Assembly: GCA_965662545.1 (NCBI GenBank) | Contig: CBFIHZ010000008.1 | Location: 42,325-106,324 of the forward strand | Length of the DNA stretch: 64,000 bases | DNA from: CPC320 sp002684375 | GTDB taxonomy: Bacteria; Pseudomonadota; Alphaproteobacteria; Rhodobacterales; Rhodobacteraceae | Direction of reading: 5' to 3' | Shown here: positions 9,083 through 18,159 of the stretch, one piece after another | Position numbering within the stretch: position 1 is the stretch's first letter | Layout of the letters: every line of letters starts with the position of its first letter | The notes under the pieces: generated by a model | The model's database searches: none | Told to the model about the DNA's origin: nothing | The model's input: only the letters and a program-made list of their open reading frames with translations | Program-made: the position numbers and the translations under genes

Positions 9083-11632
9083 TTACCCCAGAATGCGCGC
9101 GACCATTTCAGTTGTATCGCGGCTGAGCCCTTTTGTCGCAAAGATCCGCCGGAGTTCCGTTTCGATCAGCCCCTTTCGGTGGCTGTCATACCGGCGCCAC
9201 GTCTCAAAGGCGCTGCACATCCGCGCGGTGGTTTGGGGGTTCAGCGGATCCAGTTTGATTAGCCAGTCTGCCAACAGGGTATACCCTTTGCCCGAGGCGT
9301 GGTGAAATCCGGCGGTTTTGCCGGCCAAAGCCCCAAGCGTGGCACGAAATCGGTTGGGATTTTTCATGTCAAAATCGGTATGCAGTGTCAGCGCCTGAGC
9401 AATATCTGCGGCCTTGTCTGGTGGAGCTGCGCTCACCTGTATTGCGAACCACTTATCAATTACTAGGCGGTCATTCTGCCATTCATTGTAAAAAGTATCC
9501 ACGGCATCTGCGCCCTTTTCAGCCGTGAGCAAACAGGCGAAGGCGGCCAGTTTTTGGGTCATGTTGGTCGCGTTATCAAATTGCAACTGAGCCGCAGCGC
9601 CACCGTCGATCCGGGTGATCAATGCCAACACCTTGTTGCTCAAAGATCTGGCAGCCGACTGGGCGCTGTTTGGCGCATAGGCTTCCTGCACCTGATATTG
9701 GGCATACAAGCGTGGCAACAGATCCTGCAGGTGCTGGGCAAGGCCAAGCGCCAGCGTTTCCCTAGCCTGCCAGATTGCATGGGGATCAGGGATATGGCCT
9801 TGGCTGTGCAAAGTGGTGGCGATATCATCTTCGCTGGGCAAAGACAGCGTCAATGCCCGAAAACTGGGATCCAGCGCATCGTCCCGCGCCACCGCCAAAA
9901 GTGCATCCAACAGGGCTGTTTCCGGTGGACTGTCATCAATGACCATTTTCACCAGCACGTTCCTGCCCAGCGCCTCACCCGCAGCCCATTTGTTGAACGG
10001 ATCCGTGTCGTGGGCCAGTAAAAAAGCGAGGCGATCATTGCTAATTTCCTGTTCCAGAATAACTGGGGCGGAAAAATCTCGTAAAATGGACGGAGTTGGC
10101 CGACTGTTCAGCCCGTCAAACGAAAAACTCATTTCGCTTTGATTCAATTCCAGAACAGTCGTTGCCTGTACTTCCTTTCCGCTTGAATCCAACAGGCCGA
10201 CGGCGATGGGAATAACCCTTGGGTCTTTTTTCGATTGGCCCGGTGTCTCTGGGGTATGCTGTTTGAAATGGAGCATATACTGGCCATTTTCAAAGCTATC
10301 GCGGACCGTCAGGCGCGGCGTGCCAGCTTGTTCGTACCATATTTTGAACTGGGTTAAATCGCGGCCGGTGCTGTCTTCGAAGACGGCCAACCAATCTTCG
10401 ATGGTCGCAGCGTCCCCGTCATGGCGTTCAAAATATAACGCGACCGCCTTCGCATAGGACGTGTCGCCTATCAGCGTTTTAAGCATCCGGATCAGTTCCG
10501 CGCCTTTTTCATAGACAGTGGTCGTATAAAAATTATTGATCTCGACAAAGCTGTCTGGGCGCACCGGATGCGCCAGTGGGCCATTGTCTTCTCTAAACTG
10601 GCGACCACGCAGGTTAATGACGTCATTGATCCGTTTTACCGAAGCGCTGCGTCGGTCGGCGGTGAACTGGCTGTCGCGAAACACAGTCAGCCCCTCCTTG
10701 AGACAAAGCTGGAACCAGTCGCGACACGTGATGCGATTTCCAGTCCAGTTGTGGAAATACTCATGTGCGATAATTGCTTCGATACGTTCAAAATTGCTAT
10801 CGGTCGAAGTCTCAGGACTGGCGAGTACGCAAGACGAGTTGAAAATATTGAGCCCTTTGTTTTCCATCGCGCCCATATTGAAATCATCAACCGCGACAAT
10901 GTTAAAAATATCAAGGTCGTACTCGCGGTGATATTCTACTTCATCCCAGCGCATCGATGCCTTCAAAGCCTCCATGCCAAAGCTGCATTTGTCCTCATCT
11001 CCGGGACGGACCCAGATGTTTAAATCAACATCTTTGCCCGATTGTGTGGTGAATTGATCGGCGTGATTAACAAGATTGCCTGCGACAAGCGCAAAGAGAT
11101 ATGCGGGTTTTGGCCAAGGATCGTGCCATTCGACCCAGCCTTCGCCCTGTGCACTTGGATTGCCATTGGACAAAAGGACCGGCAGCTTGCTTTCAATCCG
11201 TACGGTAAAGCAAGCCATAACATCGGGGCGGTCTGGATAAAAGGTAATCTTGCGAAAGCCCTCGGCTTCGCACTGGGTGCAATACATGCCGCCCGACATA
11301 TAAAGACCCTCAAGTGCGGTATTTGTTTCGGGGCTGATTTCCACCTCGGCTTCCCAAATGAACGCTGCGTCGGGAACGTCAACCGTGAGCCGCCCGTTTT
11401 CTATTTTTGGCGCGCAGGCCTTGCCATCAATTTTGGCGCTGATCAAACGCATGTTTTCGCCGTTCAGCATAAAATTTTGCTGATCGCTGTCCGGATTAGG
11501 GCGAAACGCAACCCGGCTGAGGACGCGGGTTTGTGTCGGATGCAGGCGAAACGTAAGTTGGACGTCATCTACTAAATATGCGGGCGCGGCATAATCTTTT
11601 AAATAAATTGTTTGAGGGAACACTGCTTTCAT
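9083..11632 (-). CDS. pepN: Aminopeptidase N (M1 zinc metallopeptidase)
   Basis: 849 residues, close to the usual 860-890. A cytoplasmic aminopeptidase that removes N-terminal residues from peptides. The GAMEN exopeptidase motif is at 254-258, zinc ligands HEYFH at 290-294 with the third ligand Glu at about 313 (KEGLTVF). The N-terminal beta domain begins KAVFPQTIYLKDYAAPAYLV and the C-terminal superhelical domain ends ARILG. ATG 11632 is preferred, about nine bases after GGAG, rather than the longer open frame starting at 11674. It is divergent from the cryptochrome gene. Confidence 0.96.
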   Translation of the reverse strand: MKAVFPQTIYLKDYAAPAYLVDDVQLTFRLHPTQTRVLSRVAFRPNPDSDQQNFMLNGENMRLISAKIDGKACAPKIENGRLTVDVPDAAFIWEAEVEISPETNTALEGLYMSGGMYCTQCEAEGFRKITFYPDRPDVMACFTVRIESKLPVLLSNGNPSAQGEGWVEWHDPWPKPAYLFALVAGNLVNHADQFTTQSGKDVDLNIWVRPGDEDKCSFGMEALKASMRWDEVEYHREYDLDIFNIVAVDDFNMGAMENKGLNIFNSSCVLASPETSTDSNFERIEAIIAHEYFHNWTGNRITCRDWFQLCLKEGLTVFRDSQFTADRRSASVKRINDVINLRGRQFREDNGPLAHPVRPDSFVEINNFYTTTVYEKGAELIRMLKTLIGDTSYAKAVALYFERHDGDAATIEDWLAVFEDSTGRDLTQFKIWYEQAGTPRLTVRDSFENGQYMLHFKQHTPETPGQSKKDPRVIPIAVGLLDSSGKEVQATTVLELNQSEMSFSFDGLNSRPTPSILRDFSAPVILEQEISNDRLAFLLAHDTDPFNKWAAGEALGRNVLVKMVIDDSPPETALLDALLAVARDDALDPSFRALTLSLPSEDDIATTLHSQGHIPDPHAIWQARETLALGLAQHLQDLLPRLYAQYQVQEAYAPNSAQSAARSLSNKVLALITRIDGGAAAQLQFDNATNMTQKLAAFACLLTAEKGADAVDTFYNEWQNDRLVIDKWFAIQVSAAPPDKAADIAQALTLHTDFDMKNPNRFRATLGALAGKTAGFHHASGKGYTLLADWLIKLDPLNPQTTARMCSAFETWRRYDSHRKGLIETELRRIFATKGLSRDTTEMVARILG

Positions 11633-11739
11633 CAAAATCTCCGCTGTGAGAGGCGTTTGTTTTTGCGACCGCACGCCCTAGAACCACCCTAATCGAAGTG
11701 TGTTAAATATCCTTTTAGGTGAGTAGGTATATAGAGCGA

Positions 11740-13323
11740 ATGCCGCAAGCTGCAATGCAAACATGCGTATCAAGTGATCTGGCCGCGGATCCTCTTACTC
11801 TGGTCTGGTTCAAACGTGACTTGCGCGTGACGGATCATCCGGCTTTGCAAAGCGCCGCATCTGGGCCAGGACGGGTGCTGCCGGTGTATATTATCGAGCC
11901 GGACTATTGGCACCTGCCGGATATGTCAGGACGACATTGGGGCTTTATCGCTGAATGCCTGCGCGATCTTCAAGCCGATCTGACGCGGCTGGGAACACCG
12001 CTTGCCCTTCGCGTTGGCGACGCGGTTGAGACGCTGGAAGACCTGCGGCAAAAATTTGGTTTCACACAGATGATCAGCCATATCGAAACAGGCAATCTTT
12101 GGAGTTTTGCCCGCGACCAAAGAGTGGCCAACTGGGCGCGGGCGCAGGGGGTGGTATGGAGCGAACTGCCGCAGTCAGCCGTCACCCGCGGGATTGCCAG
12201 AGCCAACCGCTGGGCCGACCGGCGCGGGCGCTTTGTCGCTGAGGCTGTTTCACCGATACCGCCTGTGCTGCGGGGGGTCAAACTGGAGCCCGGGACGTTG
12301 CCCTCTGCGGCGTCACTTGGACTGGTTGAGGGGCGTCCCGACACCTTGCAAGTGGGGGGACGACGTCAGGCCGAACGTGTGCTGGAGGATTTTTTACAGC
12401 GCCGTGGCCAACCGTATAGGCGCGCAATGTCTTCGCCCCTGTCGGCCGAGATGGCCTGTTCAAGGCTGTCGCCCTATTTGGCCTATGGGGCGATCACCGT
12501 ACGCGAGGTTGTGCAGGCGACGGCCCGGCGGCAGGCTGAGTTGAAAGGCAGTCGCAGTGGCTGGCTCAGTAGCCTGTCTTCGTTTCAATCGCGTCTGGCT
12601 TGGCGGGACCACTTTACCCAGAAACTTGAGGATCAACCTGATATCGAAACTAAATGCCTGCATCCGGCCTATGAGGGGCTGCGACCAGAGGTGCCTGATC
12701 CGGCGCTGTTTCTGGCCTGGAAAACCGGCCAAACCGGCGTGCCGTTTGTGGATGCCTGTATGCGCTATCTGATTGCCACCGGTTGGCTGAACTTTCGCAT
12801 GCGCGCCATGCTGATGTCGTTTGCCTCTTATCAGTTGTGGTTGGACTGGCGAAGCACTGGGCTGCACCTGGCGCGCCTGTTCACTGATTACGAGCCGGGC
12901 ATTCACTGGCCGCAGGTTCAGATGCAGTCCGGAACAACCGGGATCAATACGATCCGTATTTATAATCCGGTCAAACAGGGGCTCGATCAGGATCCAGAGG
13001 GTATATTTACCCGCCGGTGGGTGCCGGAATTGGCACCAGTGCCAGATGTGTTTTTGCAAGAGCCCTGGCGCTGGGACGGGCGTGGCACGCTGCTGGGCGT
13101 TGCGTACCCCCGTCCTGTTGTGGACTTGAAAACGGCGGTCTCGCAAGCCCGTGATCGCGTCTGGGCGGTGCGCAGAGACCGGGGCTTTGCCGCCAAGGCT
13201 GGACAGATTGTAACTAAACATGCCAGCCGCAAAGATAGTGCGGGCCATTTTGTTAATGACCGCGCACCGCGAAGACCACGTCGGGCGTCGGGCGATGACA
13301 GACAGATGAGTTTTGATTTGTAA
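11740..13323 (+). CDS. Cryptochrome/photolyase family FAD protein
   Basis: About 527 residues. The N-terminal antenna-binding alpha/beta domain begins LTLVWFKRDLRVTDHPAL; the helical FAD-binding domain includes SRLSPYLAYGAITVREV, WRDHFTQKL, and WLNFRMRAMLMSFASYQLWLDWR. This is the blue-light flavoprotein superfamily that repairs pyrimidine dimers or signals light. Sequence alone does not decide between repair and signalling. Several starts are possible (GTG 11719, ATG 11740, ATG 11755); 11740 is a compromise and the ribosome site is weak. Its stop codon overlaps the start of a DUF2256 gene by one base. Confidence 0.9.
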   Translation: MPQAAMQTCVSSDLAADPLTLVWFKRDLRVTDHPALQSAASGPGRVLPVYIIEPDYWHLPDMSGRHWGFIAECLRDLQADLTRLGTPLALRVGDAVETLEDLRQKFGFTQMISHIETGNLWSFARDQRVANWARAQGVVWSELPQSAVTRGIARANRWADRRGRFVAEAVSPIPPVLRGVKLEPGTLPSAASLGLVEGRPDTLQVGGRRQAERVLEDFLQRRGQPYRRAMSSPLSAEMACSRLSPYLAYGAITVREVVQATARRQAELKGSRSGWLSSLSSFQSRLAWRDHFTQKLEDQPDIETKCLHPAYEGLRPEVPDPALFLAWKTGQTGVPFVDACMRYLIATGWLNFRMRAMLMSFASYQLWLDWRSTGLHLARLFTDYEPGIHWPQVQMQSGTTGINTIRIYNPVKQGLDQDPEGIFTRRWVPELAPVPDVFLQEPWRWDGRGTLLGVAYPRPVVDLKTAVSQARDRVWAVRRDRGFAAKAGQIVTKHASRKDSAGHFVNDRAPRRPRRASGDDRQMSFDL

Positions 13324-13490
13324 TGGCGAAAATGCGACGCAAGGCGGATTTGGACAGCAAGCTGTGCTGCGTTTGTGGACGGCCGTTTTTCTGGCGTAAA
13401 AAATGGGCGAAAGTCTGGCACGAGGTGCTTTATTGCAGCAAAAAATGCCGATCCCAGAAGTCAAATTCTGATCCGGTGCGTCGATCCTAA
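13323..13490 (+). CDS. DUF2256 small zinc-ribbon-like protein, 55 residues
   Basis: The ATG shares a base with the cryptochrome TAA (TAATG). The translation begins MAKMRRKADLDSKLCCVCGR and continues PFFWRKKWAKVWHEVLYCS, then KKCR, with a CxxC pair and a second C-(x3)-C pair that would bind one zinc. The W-RKKW-W motif between them is the DUF2256 signature. DUF2256 genes are repeatedly found beside, or fused to, cryptochrome/photolyase genes, so a role together with the upstream flavoprotein is likely, but the biochemical function is unknown. The overlap implies translational coupling. Confidence 0.88.
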   Translation: MAKMRRKADLDSKLCCVCGRPFFWRKKWAKVWHEVLYCSKKCRSQKSNSDPVRRS

Positions 13491-13591
13491 CTCTTTTGCA
13501 GGTATTGGTTATCATTATTTACCAATCCTGTTGCCTATCGGAAACTTAGTCCCTAAACCGCGCTGTAAATTGGCGAATCTAGGGGAAAGAC

Positions 13592-15736
13592 ATGTCTGAC
13601 AGGATCGAAAAATATGGATTGAGAATCGCACGGTCGCTGGCAGATTTTATCGATCACGAAGCCTTGCCGGGCACCGGTGTTACCGCCGATCGTTTTTGGC
13701 AGGGTTTGTCGGACTTGGCGCATGACTTTGGCCCCAAAAACCGGTCGCTGGTGGCGCATCGCGAACTGTTGCAAAGCCAAATTGATGATTGGCACACTGC
13801 TCGCAAAGGCCAGCCACATGACGCCGGGGCCTATAAGGCGTTTTTGCAAGAGGTGGGTTATCTGATCCCCGAAGGTGCGGATTTTGAAGTGGAAACCTCA
13901 AACGTAGACCCTGAGATTGCGACGATATCGGGCGCACAGCTGGTGGTACCCGTGACCAATGCGCGCTTTGCATTGAACGCGGCAAACGCTCGCTGGGGGT
14001 CTTTATATGATGCGCTGTACGGTACGGATGCTTTGGGCGACTTGCCGGTGTCTGGTGGGTATGATGTGGCGCGGGGCGCGCGTGTGATCGCTTGGGGCCG
14101 GGCGCTTTTGGACCAATCCGTGCCTTTGACGGGTGCGAGTTGGGCTGCGGTGAAATCACTGAGTGTGAAGGATGGCGTACTTTTGGTTGACGGTGCTGGT
14201 CTTTCTGACGCGACGCAATTTGTCGGGTTTGGGGGCGATGGCGCGGCCCCGACCAGCGTTCTTTTGCGCAATAACGGCCTGCATCTTATTGTCGAGATTG
14301 ATGCCAACAGCCCTATCGGATCCACTGATTTGGCAGGCATTGCAGACATCCGGCTGGAGGCAGCGATATCGACAATCATGGATTGCGAAGACAGTGTTGC
14401 CACGGTGGATGCAGGTGACAAGGTCTTGGCCTATCGCAACTGGTTGGGCCTGATGCGCGGTGATCTGACCGAAGAAATCGTAAAAGGTGGCAAGTCCTAC
14501 ACTCGAAAACTGAATCCCGACCTGAGGTTTGCCGCAGCTGACGGGGGAGAGGTGACGCTCAAAGGGCGCTCTTTGATGCTGGTACGCAATGTTGGCCACT
14601 TGATGACCAATCCGGCTGTATTGGATCGCCATGGCAACGAGATCGACGAAGGTCTGTTGGATGCGCTGTGTACCAGTTTGATTGCGATACATGACCTGCA
14701 GCGGTCCGGTGGCAATTCGCTGCATGGCAGCGTCTATATCGTCAAACCCAAAATGCACGGACCCGATGAAGTTGCCTTTTCAAGCGAGACCTTTGCAAAG
14801 GTCGAAGCGATATTGGGGCTTCCGGAAAACACCCTGAAAATGGGCATCATGGATGAGGAACGCCGCACATCGGCCAACCTGAAAGAATGCATCCGAGCTG
14901 CGAAAGCGCGGGTTGCGTTTATCAACACCGGATTTCTGGATCGCACTGGTGATGAAATACACACCAGTATGGAAGCGGGTCCGTTCTTGCGTAAAGGCGA
15001 GATGAAGACAACACCCTGGATTATCGCCTATGAAGATCGCAACGTTGATATCGGTCTGGCCTGCGGGCTTCAGGGCAAGGCCCAAATCGGCAAGGGCATG
15101 TGGGCAATGCCTGACCGGATGGCGGATATGCTCTCGGCAAAGATTGGGCATCCGACTGCGGGGGCGTCTTGTGCCTGGGTGCCATCGCCCACTGCGGCGA
15201 CATTGCACGCGACCCATTACCACAACGTCGATGTCACGGCGCGTCAAAACGCGATCAAGGCCGCTGGCCCTCGCGGAACACTGGATGATCTGCTCACCGT
15301 GCCGGTGATGAGCGGCGAGAACCTTAGCGATGGCGAGATTGCCGAAGAGATTGAAAACAATGCACAGGGGATTTTAGGCTATGTTGTACGCTGGATCGAT
15401 CAGGGTGTTGGCTGTTCCAAAGTGCCCGACATTCACGATGTTGGCTTGATGGAAGACCGCGCAACCTGCCGCATTTCGTCTCAGGCACTGGCCAACTGGA
15501 TGCATCACGGCGTCGTGAGCCAAAACCAAGTGATGGCGGCCATGCAAAAGATGGCGGCTGTTGTCGATCGTCAGAATGCTGGTGATCCTGCCTATCGTGC
15601 CATGGCGCCCGGGTTTGACGGTATTGCGTTTCAGGCGGCCTGTGATCTGGTGTTTAAAGGCCGTATACAGCCGTCTGGGTATACCGAGCCGGTCCTCCAC
15701 GCGCGGCGGCTGGAGCTGAAAGCCGCAGGGCTCTAG
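13592..15736 (+). CDS. glcB: Malate synthase G
   Basis: 714 residues, typical of isoform G. Condenses glyoxylate with acetyl-CoA to malate. Recognisable blocks include the MDCEDSVATVDAGDKVLAYRNWLGLM segment holding the Mg ligand region, NTGFLDRTGDEIHTSMEAGP, the KAQIGKGMWAMPD stretch, and the late GASCAWVPSPTAATLHATHYH. Start ATG 13592 follows GGGGAAAG. It is followed by a GlcG-type gene, as in glycolate-utilisation loci, but no glycolate oxidase genes are nearby. Confidence 0.97.
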   Translation: MSDRIEKYGLRIARSLADFIDHEALPGTGVTADRFWQGLSDLAHDFGPKNRSLVAHRELLQSQIDDWHTARKGQPHDAGAYKAFLQEVGYLIPEGADFEVETSNVDPEIATISGAQLVVPVTNARFALNAANARWGSLYDALYGTDALGDLPVSGGYDVARGARVIAWGRALLDQSVPLTGASWAAVKSLSVKDGVLLVDGAGLSDATQFVGFGGDGAAPTSVLLRNNGLHLIVEIDANSPIGSTDLAGIADIRLEAAISTIMDCEDSVATVDAGDKVLAYRNWLGLMRGDLTEEIVKGGKSYTRKLNPDLRFAAADGGEVTLKGRSLMLVRNVGHLMTNPAVLDRHGNEIDEGLLDALCTSLIAIHDLQRSGGNSLHGSVYIVKPKMHGPDEVAFSSETFAKVEAILGLPENTLKMGIMDEERRTSANLKECIRAAKARVAFINTGFLDRTGDEIHTSMEAGPFLRKGEMKTTPWIIAYEDRNVDIGLACGLQGKAQIGKGMWAMPDRMADMLSAKIGHPTAGASCAWVPSPTAATLHATHYHNVDVTARQNAIKAAGPRGTLDDLLTVPVMSGENLSDGEIAEEIENNAQGILGYVVRWIDQGVGCSKVPDIHDVGLMEDRATCRISSQALANWMHHGVVSQNQVMAAMQKMAAVVDRQNAGDPAYRAMAPGFDGIAFQAACDLVFKGRIQPSGYTEPVLHARRLELKAAGL

Positions 15737-15772
15737 CACCGGCAGGCGATCAAAATAAAGCGTCCGGTGCTA
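15734..15772 (+). terminator. Hairpin overlapping the glcB stop codon
   Basis: TAGCACCGG (15734-15742, its first three bases being the glcB stop) and its perfect reverse complement CCGGTGCTA (15764-15772) are 21 bases apart. There is no U-run right after the second arm, so it is not a classical terminator; it may stabilise the glcB mRNA end or partially separate glcB from the next gene. Confidence 0.45.
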
Positions 15773-15820
15773 TAGCCGGGCAAGTCTTCCTTTTCTTGAC
15801 AACCCAAATAGGAGTTTCCC

Positions 15821-16249
15821 ATGGCCAGTATCACCGTGAACAAAGCCCGCACCATTATTCGAAAAACACTGGAAAAAGGTACCGAGTTGGCACTGAAACC
15901 ACTTTCTGTAATAGTTTTGGATGACGGGGGTCATGCCATCGCCTTTGAACGCTCTGATGGCGCGGCGCCGGGACGTTTTGGCATTGCCCACGGCAAAGCT
16001 TTTGGCGCGGTTATGCTGGGAATGGCTGGCCAAGCACAGATGGCCCGCGCCGAACAACAAGCCTATTTTATGGCTGCAGTAAACGGCGTTTTTGGTGGTG
16101 CGGTTGTGCCGGTGCCGGGCGGCGTGTTGGTGCGTGACAAGAAAGGCAAAGTCATTGGTGCCGTCGGAGTTACCGGTGACACATCCGACAATGACGAGAT
16201 CGCCGCACTGGCAGGTGTCGCTGCCGCTGGGTTTGAAGGGAACGCGTGA
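15821..16249 (+). CDS. GlcG/HbpS-family protein (DUF336)
   Basis: 142 residues. Family hallmarks are VIVLDDGGHAIAFERSDGA near residues 31-48, a central alpha-helical MAGQAQMARAEQQAYFMAAVNG, and the Gly-rich VPVPGGVLVRDKKGKVIGAVGVTGD. These proteins form small oligomers; relatives bind haem or cobalamin, and E. coli glcG lies in the glycolate operon. Position 84 bp after malate synthase fits that link. The molecular function is not established. A GGAG site precedes ATG 15821. Confidence 0.9.
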   Translation: MASITVNKARTIIRKTLEKGTELALKPLSVIVLDDGGHAIAFERSDGAAPGRFGIAHGKAFGAVMLGMAGQAQMARAEQQAYFMAAVNGVFGGAVVPVPGGVLVRDKKGKVIGAVGVTGDTSDNDEIAALAGVAAAGFEGNA

Positions 16250-16310
16250 TATTGAGTTCCTTGATTGGTTGGCTATTGTGGGATTGTATCACTAGTTGAG
16301 GTTGCCCACC

Positions 16311-17084
16311 GTGCGTCCAGTTATCGGAATAATTTCGAACCATTATCTGGTTCATGAGCAATACCCCGTACACGCATCGGGAACGATGAATGGAGACGCT
16401 ATCGCCCAAGTGGCTGATTGTATCCCCTTGATTGTCCCCGCTGATCCAGCGCAGATCTCTGTTCAAGAGTTGATGGCGACCTGCGACGGATTTTTGCTGA
16501 CTGGGGGACGGCCGAATGTGCACCCTGAAGAATACGGCGAAGTCGAAACCGAGGCGCACGGCAGCTTTGACAGACAGCGCGACAGTTTGGTTTTGCCCTT
16601 GGTGCGCGCCTGTGTCGATCTTGGGCAGCCGGTGTTCGGTGTGTGCCGCGGCTTTCAAGAGGTGGCCGTGGCGATGGGCAGTACGCTTCACCCTGAAATT
16701 CGCGATCTGCCTGGGCGCAGCAATCACCGAATGCCGCCCGACGGCACATTGGAAGAAAAATTTGCTTTGCGCCACGCGATTGAATTCACCAAGGGCGGGG
16801 TATTCCACAGTTTGATGAATGCACCGGTGGTGATGACCAACACATTGCACGGTCAGGGGATTAAGACCGCAGGGGCGCGGATTGTGGTGGATGGCTGTGC
16901 GCCTGATGGCACTCCCGAGGCAATCTATGTCAAAGATGCGCCCGGGTTCACGTTGTCGGTGCAATGGCATCCTGAATGGAACGCTGAGCAAGATCCGGTG
17001 TCGCGGGCGCTGTTTACCGCCTTTGGTGATGCTGCGCGCGCCTGGGCTTCCGGACAGGCTGGTCGGGTGCTGAAATCTGCTTGA
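16311..17084 (+). CDS. Gamma-glutamyl-GABA hydrolase-like class I glutamine amidotransferase
   Basis: 257 residues from GTG 16311 (RPVIGIISNHYLVHEQYPVH); a TTG at 16296 in the same frame is possible, but GAGG lies about ten bases before the GTG. Peptidase C26 fold: LLTGGRPNVHPEEYG, nucleophile Cys in GQPVFGVCRGFQEV, and the catalytic His-Glu in LSVQWHPEWN near the C-terminus. PuuD-type enzymes cleave gamma-glutamylated amines in putrescine degradation; the true substrate here is unknown and no other puu genes are close. It is convergent with the tryptophan dioxygenase gene. Confidence 0.85.
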   Translation: MRPVIGIISNHYLVHEQYPVHASGTMNGDAIAQVADCIPLIVPADPAQISVQELMATCDGFLLTGGRPNVHPEEYGEVETEAHGSFDRQRDSLVLPLVRACVDLGQPVFGVCRGFQEVAVAMGSTLHPEIRDLPGRSNHRMPPDGTLEEKFALRHAIEFTKGGVFHSLMNAPVVMTNTLHGQGIKTAGARIVVDGCAPDGTPEAIYVKDAPGFTLSVQWHPEWNAEQDPVSRALFTAFGDAARAWASGQAGRVLKSA

Positions 17085-17110
17085 TTGACAGCGCTGGCTT
17101 TGAAGGCGCC

Positions 17111-17944
17111 CTAAAGCGCGGTGCGCAGCGCCCAGAGTTCAGGAAACAGTTCGACCTCTAACATGCGCCGCAGATAACTGACTCCACCAGTTCCGCCGGT
17201 CCCGCGTTTAAAGCCAATCACCCGTTCGACCGTGGTGACGTGATTGAATCGCCAGCGCCGAAAGTAATCCTCGCAGTCCACCAGCTTTTCTGCCAACTCA
17301 TACAGTTCCCAATACTGGTCCGGGGATTGATACACTTTGGTCCAGGCGGCAGTCACCGCGTCATCCGCAGTATAGGGCCCGCCGAGATCACGCGCCAGCA
17401 CATGGTCCGGCAAGGGTAGGGACCCGGCCAATTGTTGCAGGGCCACATCATAAAGCGAGGGCTGTGTCAGTTCCTGGCTGAGCACGGCATGATCGGCGCT
17501 GCGATGGGCGTGCGGCATCAACATCGCCGGGTTGCGGTTGCCAAGCAAAAACTCAATCTGGCGGTATTGGAATGATTGAAACCCAGAGGATTGCCCTAGA
17601 GAGGCGCGAAAGCTGGTATACTCTGATGGTGTCATCGTGCGCAGCACGTCCCACGCGTTGTTGAGCTGCTCAAAGATACGGGCAACGCGGGACAGCATTT
17701 TGAACGCGGGACGCAGCTTGTTGGCCTGTAGGGTTTTGCGGGCGGCATGCAATTCATGCAGCACCAGCCGCATCCACAGTTCTGACGTCTGATGCTGGAT
17801 GATAAACAACATCTCGTCATGCGCATCCGAGCGGGGGGTTTGGGCTGTGAGCAAGCTGTCTAGCGATAGATAATCGCCATAAGACATCTGGCCGTCAAAG
17901 CGCATCTGAGCGCCATCTTTGGCGGGATCAATTGGGTGTGACAT
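17111..17944 (-). CDS. kynA: Tryptophan 2,3-dioxygenase
   Basis: 277 residues, normal for bacterial TDO. Haem enzyme opening the indole ring of L-tryptophan to N-formylkynurenine, the first step of the kynurenine route. Visible blocks: MSYGDYLSLDSLLTAQ, the active-site FIIQHQTSELWMRLVLHEL, and near the C-terminus WRFNHVTTVERVIGFK, whose His is the haem ligand, followed by GTGGTGGVSYLRRML. kynU lies 215 bp upstream on the same strand. No kynurenine formamidase is seen beside it; the nearby SDR is not one. Confidence 0.96.
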   Translation of the reverse strand: MSHPIDPAKDGAQMRFDGQMSYGDYLSLDSLLTAQTPRSDAHDEMLFIIQHQTSELWMRLVLHELHAARKTLQANKLRPAFKMLSRVARIFEQLNNAWDVLRTMTPSEYTSFRASLGQSSGFQSFQYRQIEFLLGNRNPAMLMPHAHRSADHAVLSQELTQPSLYDVALQQLAGSLPLPDHVLARDLGGPYTADDAVTAAWTKVYQSPDQYWELYELAEKLVDCEDYFRRWRFNHVTTVERVIGFKRGTGGTGGVSYLRRMLEVELFPELWALRTAL

Positions 17945-18159
17945 CGAGAAGACCTGTGACTGTGGATTGGAAAATAACGGGCGGGCGATTGCGTCAGCCT
18001 ATCCAATCAAACAAATTCTCCCAGAAAGTTTACGCCACAGGCACACCCAAGCGGTCGGGCGACACAGCGGCAGATCAAGGGTCGCGGCGTATCTCGCCGG
18101 AGTGATTTCGCCATTCAGGGCCGCTGCGCAGGCGCTGGCGAGATTAGGGCGCGCTGGGA

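Noticed and set aside
12460..13515. 351-codon open frame antisense to the cryptochrome gene
   Set aside because: Fully opposite a clear photolyase-family coding sequence; composition is rich in Arg, His, Pro and Gln as expected of a shadow frame.
16170..16991. 273-codon open frame antisense to the amidotransferase gene
   Set aside because: Overlaps a gene with intact catalytic motifs on the other strand; no ribosome site or family match.
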